Source of the DNA: Candidatus Krumholzibacteriia bacterium
GTDB taxonomy: Bacteria > Krumholzibacteriota > Krumholzibacteriia > G020349025
Assembly (NCBI GenBank): GCA_035649275.1
Contig: DASRJW010000118.1
Coordinates: 1-29,812 of the forward strand
Length of the DNA: 29,812 bases
Direction: 5' to 3'
The notes under the pieces were generated by a model, which was not told where the DNA came from, did no database searches, and was given only the letters and a program-made list of their open reading frames with translations. The position numbers and the translations under genes were made by a program. Shown here one piece after another: positions 26,355-29,812 of the stretch (position 1 is the first letter of the stretch; each line of letters starts with the position of its first letter).

Positions 26355-27278
26355 TCACTGGGGACCGGTGTCTGGAAGGCCGTTCCCGAAGGAGCGTGGG
26401 ATCCTGGAGCGGCGTCGTTCCAGCGCCTGGCGCACGGCGTCGCGATAAGCCTCCTGCAACTTCTGGGTGACCGCGCCGGGACAGCCGGCACCGACATCGC
26501 ATCCATCCAAGCGGCGCACGGGGACGATCTCCGCCAGGCTGGCGGTGAGGAAGATCTCCTGCGCCTCCACGACGAGAGAGCGGCTCACGCCTCCCTGGCG
26601 CACTTCCAAACCCAGGCCGGCGGCGAGCTCGAGGACGGCATCGCGAGTCACGCCGCGCAAGCAGCCCTCGTCCGGGTGCGGCGTGTGCAGCACGGTGCCG
26701 CGGTCTACCACGAAGACGTTGGTGAAGCTGCCCTCGGCGAGCCGCCCCGCCTCATTCCACTGCAGGACCTCGAAGACGCCAGCGCGTTGCGCTTCGAGCC
26801 GCAACAACGTCTGCTGCTGCCGGCTGGTGGACTTGACCTGGTGCCACGGCTGCGCCTGCCGCGCGGTCGAGGCGCTCACCACCGCGACACCATGGGAGTA
26901 GGTTTCCGGCGCCGGTTCGGTGTACGGATCGGCGCTGATGAGGAGCGTCGGCCGCCCGGGGGGCGGCAGGGTGGCGGGGCCACGACTCACGGTCAGGCGC
27001 GCGCGGCCGGCGCCATGCTCGAGATCGTTGCGGGCGGCAAGGAGATCGATCCAGGCGGCGAGTTGTTCCGGGCTCCACGGCACCTCGATGTGCACGGCGC
27101 GCAAGGAGGCGAAGAGCCGCCGCAGGTGCGCCTCCAGGAGGAATGGCACGCCTTCGTACAAGCGCAGCGTCTCGAAGACACCGTCACCGAGCAGGAAGCC
27201 GCGGTCGTCCGGATCGAGATGCACCGCCGCGCGGGGTAGGAGCTCGCCGTTCAAGATGAGATGCGAGCCGTGCAGCAC
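26355..27278 (-). CDS. pabC: Class IV aminotransferase, probable aminodeoxychorismate lyase
   Basis: The 307-residue PLP enzyme starts at GTG 27278 with GGAGG 6 bases upstream. LNGELLPRAAVHLDPDDRGF followed by GDGVFETLR is the fold-IV N-terminus, Lys149 (WHQVKSTSRQQQ) is the PLP lysine, and LAEGSFTNVFVV with Glu182 binds the cofactor ring. GCLRGVTRDAVLELA and EIFLTASLAEIVPV follow. The family also includes branched-chain and D-amino acid aminotransferases. The call as PabC, which splits aminodeoxychorismate to p-aminobenzoate and pyruvate, relies on the overlapping pabB-like gene. About 25 C-terminal residues are a variable tail. Confidence 0.8.
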   Translation of the reverse strand: MLHGSHLILNGELLPRAAVHLDPDDRGFLLGDGVFETLRLYEGVPFLLEAHLRRLFASLRAVHIEVPWSPEQLAAWIDLLAARNDLEHGAGRARLTVSRGPATLPPPGRPTLLISADPYTEPAPETYSHGVAVVSASTARQAQPWHQVKSTSRQQQTLLRLEAQRAGVFEVLQWNEAGRLAEGSFTNVFVVDRGTVLHTPHPDEGCLRGVTRDAVLELAAGLGLEVRQGGVSRSLVVEAQEIFLTASLAEIVPVRRLDGCDVGAGCPGAVTQKLQEAYRDAVRQALERRRSRIPRSFGNGLPDTGPQ

Positions 27279-28959
27279 GTCTCACCTCCGCCGCCCTCCG
27301 GAAGGCGCTCTTCTTGCGGCCCAGGAGCGTGGCGGCCGCACGGCGGGCCGGACGGACCGTGGCGGCACCGGGTCGGGTGTGGCGCGCCCCCGCCGTGGCC
27401 CACAGCGCCTCCAGCAGTGCCCGCGCCTTGGCAAGCGTCTCTTGATACTCGCTCTCGGCTTCCGAATCGGCCACGATGCCGCCGCCGACATGGAAGTAAG
27501 CGCGGCCGTTCTGCAGCAGGAAGGTGCGGATCAGGATGTTGAAGTCGGCGTTGCCGTCGAGACCGAAGTACCCTGCCGAGCCGGTGTAGACACCGCGTCG
27601 CTGCGTTTCCAGGCTATCGATGATCTGCATGCAGCGGATCTTGGGGACGCCGGTGACGCTGGCGCCGGGGAACACCGCGGCGAGGAGATCGAAGGCGTCG
27701 CGATCGCGCCGCAGGCGCCCCACGACGTTACTGACCAGATGGCGCACGTGGGAATAGCGCTCGACATTCATGAAGCGCTGCACCTCCACGCTGCCGATCT
27801 CGCAGACACGCCCGATGTCGTTGCGCGCCATGTCCACGATCATCAAATGCTCGGCCCGTTCCTTTTCGCTCGCCAGCAGCTCGCGCTCCAGCGCTTGGTC
27901 GGCGCGACGATCGTCGCCGCGCGGGCGGGTGCCGGCGATGGGTCGCGTGCTCACCCGCCCGTTCTCGAGCTGCACCAGTCGCTCGGGCGAACAGCTCACC
28001 AGGATGTGGTCGGGGAAACGCATGTAGGTGGCGAAGGGGGACGGATTGATGCTGCGCAGGTGCCGGTACAGATCGAGACCGTCGCCGGCATAGCGGCTCT
28101 CGAAACGGTGCGAGAGATTGGCCTGGTAGATGTCGCCCTCCAGGATGTGCTCGTGGGCGCGGGCCAGCATGGCGTCGTAGGCCTCACGATCGAGGTTGCT
28201 CCGCAGGCTGGAGATCATCGCCGCCCGCGAGACTCCTGGCTCGCGCCCGCGGAGGCCGCGCCGGCGGGCTCCACTGCGGGCCCGTGCCTGCAGCCTGGAG
28301 ACCTCGTCCGCCAGTTCCTCGAGAGCAGCGTGGGCGTGCTTCCAGTCGTCCCGGGCGCGCACGGAACGACAGCGCAGATTCACGCGCAGCTGCATCCTGC
28401 CGCTGTCGTGCTCCCACGAGACCAGCCGCCGCACCAGTCCGAAGCGCAATTCCGGCGTGCCCAGATCGTCACGCGCGCGATCCGGAAGGCGTTCGAGGTA
28501 GTTCTTGCAGTCATAACCGAGATAGCCGACGAGCCCGCCGTTCCAACCGTCGGCGTACGGAACGGGAGCGGCGCCTTCGGTGCGGAGGACCTGCCGCAGC
28601 GCCGCGAGCGGAGCGCGACAGCGGCTGCGGCTCGTCTCGAGGCCAGGGCCGCTCGTTTCCAGCCTGCCGCGGCACAGCACGAACTCGCGTTCCGGATCCC
28701 AGGAAAGAAAGGTGCGCCGCTCCAGATCCGGCGGTCCGCCCGGGGACTCGAGCAAGAAGACTGTAGCGCTTTCCGGCAACGCGGCGGCCAGCGCCAGCGG
28801 CTCCCAGCCCGGATCGGCGCAGTCCCAAAGCACCGGGAGCGAGATTCCCTGGCGATGCAGACGCGCGAAGACCTCGAAATCCGGGAGCACGCAGAGCGGC
28901 GCGGAGCGCACGAGCGAGGTCGGCGCCAGCGCCCGGGTCCGATCCGGTGGCCAGGTCAC
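27184..28959 (-). CDS. pabB: Aminodeoxychorismate synthase component I-like (PabB)
   Basis: The 591-residue product belongs to the chorismate-binding family. The C-terminal core has GDIYQANLSHRFE, PIAGTRPRG (about 340-348), ERAEHLMIVDMARNDIGRVC, PGASVTGVPKIRCMQIIDSL, then RRGVYTGSAGYF and HVGGGIVADSEAESEYQETL. The N-terminal part (about 20-200) is the variable glutamine-amidotransferase-contacting region. GTG 28959 has GAGGG 8 bases upstream. E. coli PabB has a lysine where this protein has Ala342 (PIAGT), the residue found in anthranilate synthase TrpE. The pairing with a class IV aminotransferase favours PabB. Conserved sequence ends near residue 519; the last 70 or so residues are an Arg/Ala-rich tail, and the gene overlaps pabC by 95 bases. 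Confidence 0.82.
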   Translation of the reverse strand: MTWPPDRTRALAPTSLVRSAPLCVLPDFEVFARLHRQGISLPVLWDCADPGWEPLALAAALPESATVFLLESPGGPPDLERRTFLSWDPEREFVLCRGRLETSGPGLETSRSRCRAPLAALRQVLRTEGAAPVPYADGWNGGLVGYLGYDCKNYLERLPDRARDDLGTPELRFGLVRRLVSWEHDSGRMQLRVNLRCRSVRARDDWKHAHAALEELADEVSRLQARARSGARRRGLRGREPGVSRAAMISSLRSNLDREAYDAMLARAHEHILEGDIYQANLSHRFESRYAGDGLDLYRHLRSINPSPFATYMRFPDHILVSCSPERLVQLENGRVSTRPIAGTRPRGDDRRADQALERELLASEKERAEHLMIVDMARNDIGRVCEIGSVEVQRFMNVERYSHVRHLVSNVVGRLRRDRDAFDLLAAVFPGASVTGVPKIRCMQIIDSLETQRRGVYTGSAGYFGLDGNADFNILIRTFLLQNGRAYFHVGGGIVADSEAESEYQETLAKARALLEALWATAGARHTRPGAATVRPARRAAATLLGRKKSAFRRAAEVRRAARLASHLERRAPTPRGGASRSGRPRLPAR

Positions 28960-29236
28960 GTTCGCATCCCTCGGCGTGGAGTATGGAGAAACTACCCGTG
29001 CGCAGAAACTGGCCAGGGCACTGTAACGGAGCCACCGGGGCGGTCACAACCCGGGAGGACCCGCGCTTCCCTGGCTCCACGCCTGTTTCGCACCGGCGGC
29101 CCGGACCCACGCGCCCCGCACGGGCCGGCGCGCCGAAGCGGCGGCGGCGAAACCCGCCGGCGCCGGAGGGGGCTCGGAGGCGCCGGATCGGGTACGGCTT
29201 TCGCAAGTCAGGACCTGGCGTTCCAGGCTGCGGCAT

Positions 29237-29241
29237 GGAGG
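29237..29241 (+). promoter_or_regulatory. Ribosome-binding site of the right-edge TPR gene
   Basis: GGAGG lies 7 bases before GTG 29249 and fixes that start. The 289-base gap back to pabB holds no supported gene; the two genes are divergent and no clear consensus promoter was seen. Confidence 0.6.
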
Positions 29242-29248
29242 ACCCCCG

Positions 29249-29812
29249 GTGTCTCTCGAAAAGCTCCTCCGCAAGGTCGAACAGGACCGTATCCGCGGTC
29301 ACGACGAGCGCGCTTTGACGCGCCTCAAGGAAGCGCTCGCCGAGCAGCCGCAGGAGTTCCTACTGGCGCGCGAAGCGGCGAACCTCTGCTTCCAGCTGCG
29401 TCGCGCCGCCGAGGGCGTGGGCCTGCTCCGCACCGCTCTCCGCCGCACACCCCACGAGCGCAGCGAAATCTTGGCGATCGCCGAAGAAGAGTTCCAGCGC
29501 CGTCGCTCTCTGGAGCTGGCCGAATTCCTCTTCGATATCTATCTGAGCGCCAACGATCTCGACAAAGCGCGCGAGACCGTCCGCGCCCTCGAGGCGGGAG
29601 ACCAAGAAAGACTCCTGGTCAAGCTGCGGGCTCGAGCCCGGTCGCTACGGGAGGACGTGCCCGAGGGTGAGCACCGTCACGACCTGCGCACCTCCGCCAT
29701 CCTCGTGGCGGAGATCCTGGTGCTCGCGGCCCTCGGACGCTGGAACGAGATGTCCGACACCTGCGAACGCGTTTTGGATCTCGATGCCAAATGGACCGAA
29801 GCGCTGGGACAC
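29249..29812 (+). CDS. TPR-like cytoplasmic protein, 3' end cut by window edge
   Basis: The frame opens at GTG 29249 and runs without a stop to the last base, giving 188 residues of an incomplete protein. It begins MSLEKLLRKVEQDRIRGHDE and has no signal peptide. Alternating helices with Ala, Leu and Arg, such as ALTRLKEALAEQPQEFLLAR, ALRRTPHERSEILAIAEEEF and LDKARETVRALEAGDQERL, are typical of tetratricopeptide or related helical repeats. No catalytic motif is visible. Its function is unknown. It is divergent from pabB. Confidence 0.75.
   Translation, partial: MSLEKLLRKVEQDRIRGHDERALTRLKEALAEQPQEFLLAREAANLCFQLRRAAEGVGLLRTALRRTPHERSEILAIAEEEFQRRRSLELAEFLFDIYLSANDLDKARETVRALEAGDQERLLVKLRARARSLREDVPEGEHRHDLRTSAILVAEILVLAALGRWNEMSDTCERVLDLDAKWTEALGH

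Overview
The window is high-GC chromosomal DNA from a didermic (Gram-negative type) bacterium. It encodes an outer-membrane porin, two lipoproteins with lipoboxes, periplasmic-type proteases and a PyrR/PyrK-type pyrimidine operon. One lipoprotein begins its mature part with Cys-Ala-Tyr-Phe-Asn-Thr-Phe-Tyr-Asn-Ala. I associate this style with poorly cultured phyla of the Gemmatimonadota / Eisenbacteria / Latescibacterota type, but the phylum is a guess. No rRNA, tRNA, CRISPR array, insertion sequence or phage gene was recognised. It reads as housekeeping chromosome with strong minus-strand bias: only the DUF4153 protein, the DedA protein and the right-edge TPR gene are on the plus strand. All product calls rest on motifs read by eye, without database searches.

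Layout, left to right. (1) 1-1097: a secreted metallophosphoesterase running off the left edge. (2) 1363-8262: a pyrimidine operon read leftward, pyrR-pyrB-pyrC-[TPR lipoprotein]-pyrK-pyrD. It is preceded by a leader with a candidate promoter, a PyrR-binding stem-loop that fits the known consensus closely, and an intrinsic terminator, which together form an attenuator. (3) 8354-10171: a DUF4153 membrane protein. (4) 10238-10957: a secreted lamin-tail protein ending at a shared hairpin. (5) 11138-12807: a pair of ECF-type ABC ATPases with no T or S component nearby. (6) 13044-13679: a DedA membrane protein. (7) 13731-15155: a phosphate-selective-type porin. (8) 15470-19282: a cluster dusB-larB-larC-TPR lipoprotein. 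(9) 19448-21145: a carboxy-terminal processing protease. (10) 21513-22157: a CDP-alcohol phosphatidyltransferase. (11) 22448-24300: a two-gene glutamine-dependent NAD synthetase (nitrilase-type amidase plus NadE). (12) 24417-26206: HU protein followed by an M28 peptidase. (13) 26355-28959: pabB-pabC-like folate genes. (14) 29249 to the right edge: a TPR protein.

How the genes work together. PyrB, PyrC and PyrD/PyrK carry carbamoyl phosphate to orotate, and PyrR with the leader can shut the operon when UMP is high. LarB and LarC are two of the three enzymes that make the nickel-pincer nucleotide cofactor; LarE and the lactate racemase LarA are not here. The amidase and NadE together would use glutamine for the last step of NAD synthesis. 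PabB and PabC would make p-aminobenzoate.

The most interesting points are the PyrR attenuator outside its classical Gram-positive setting, a possible leader peptide running through its terminator, a lipoprotein gene inside the pyr operon, a pyrK gene without a normal start codon where its ribosome-binding site expects one, and an ECF ATPase that lacks its switch histidine.
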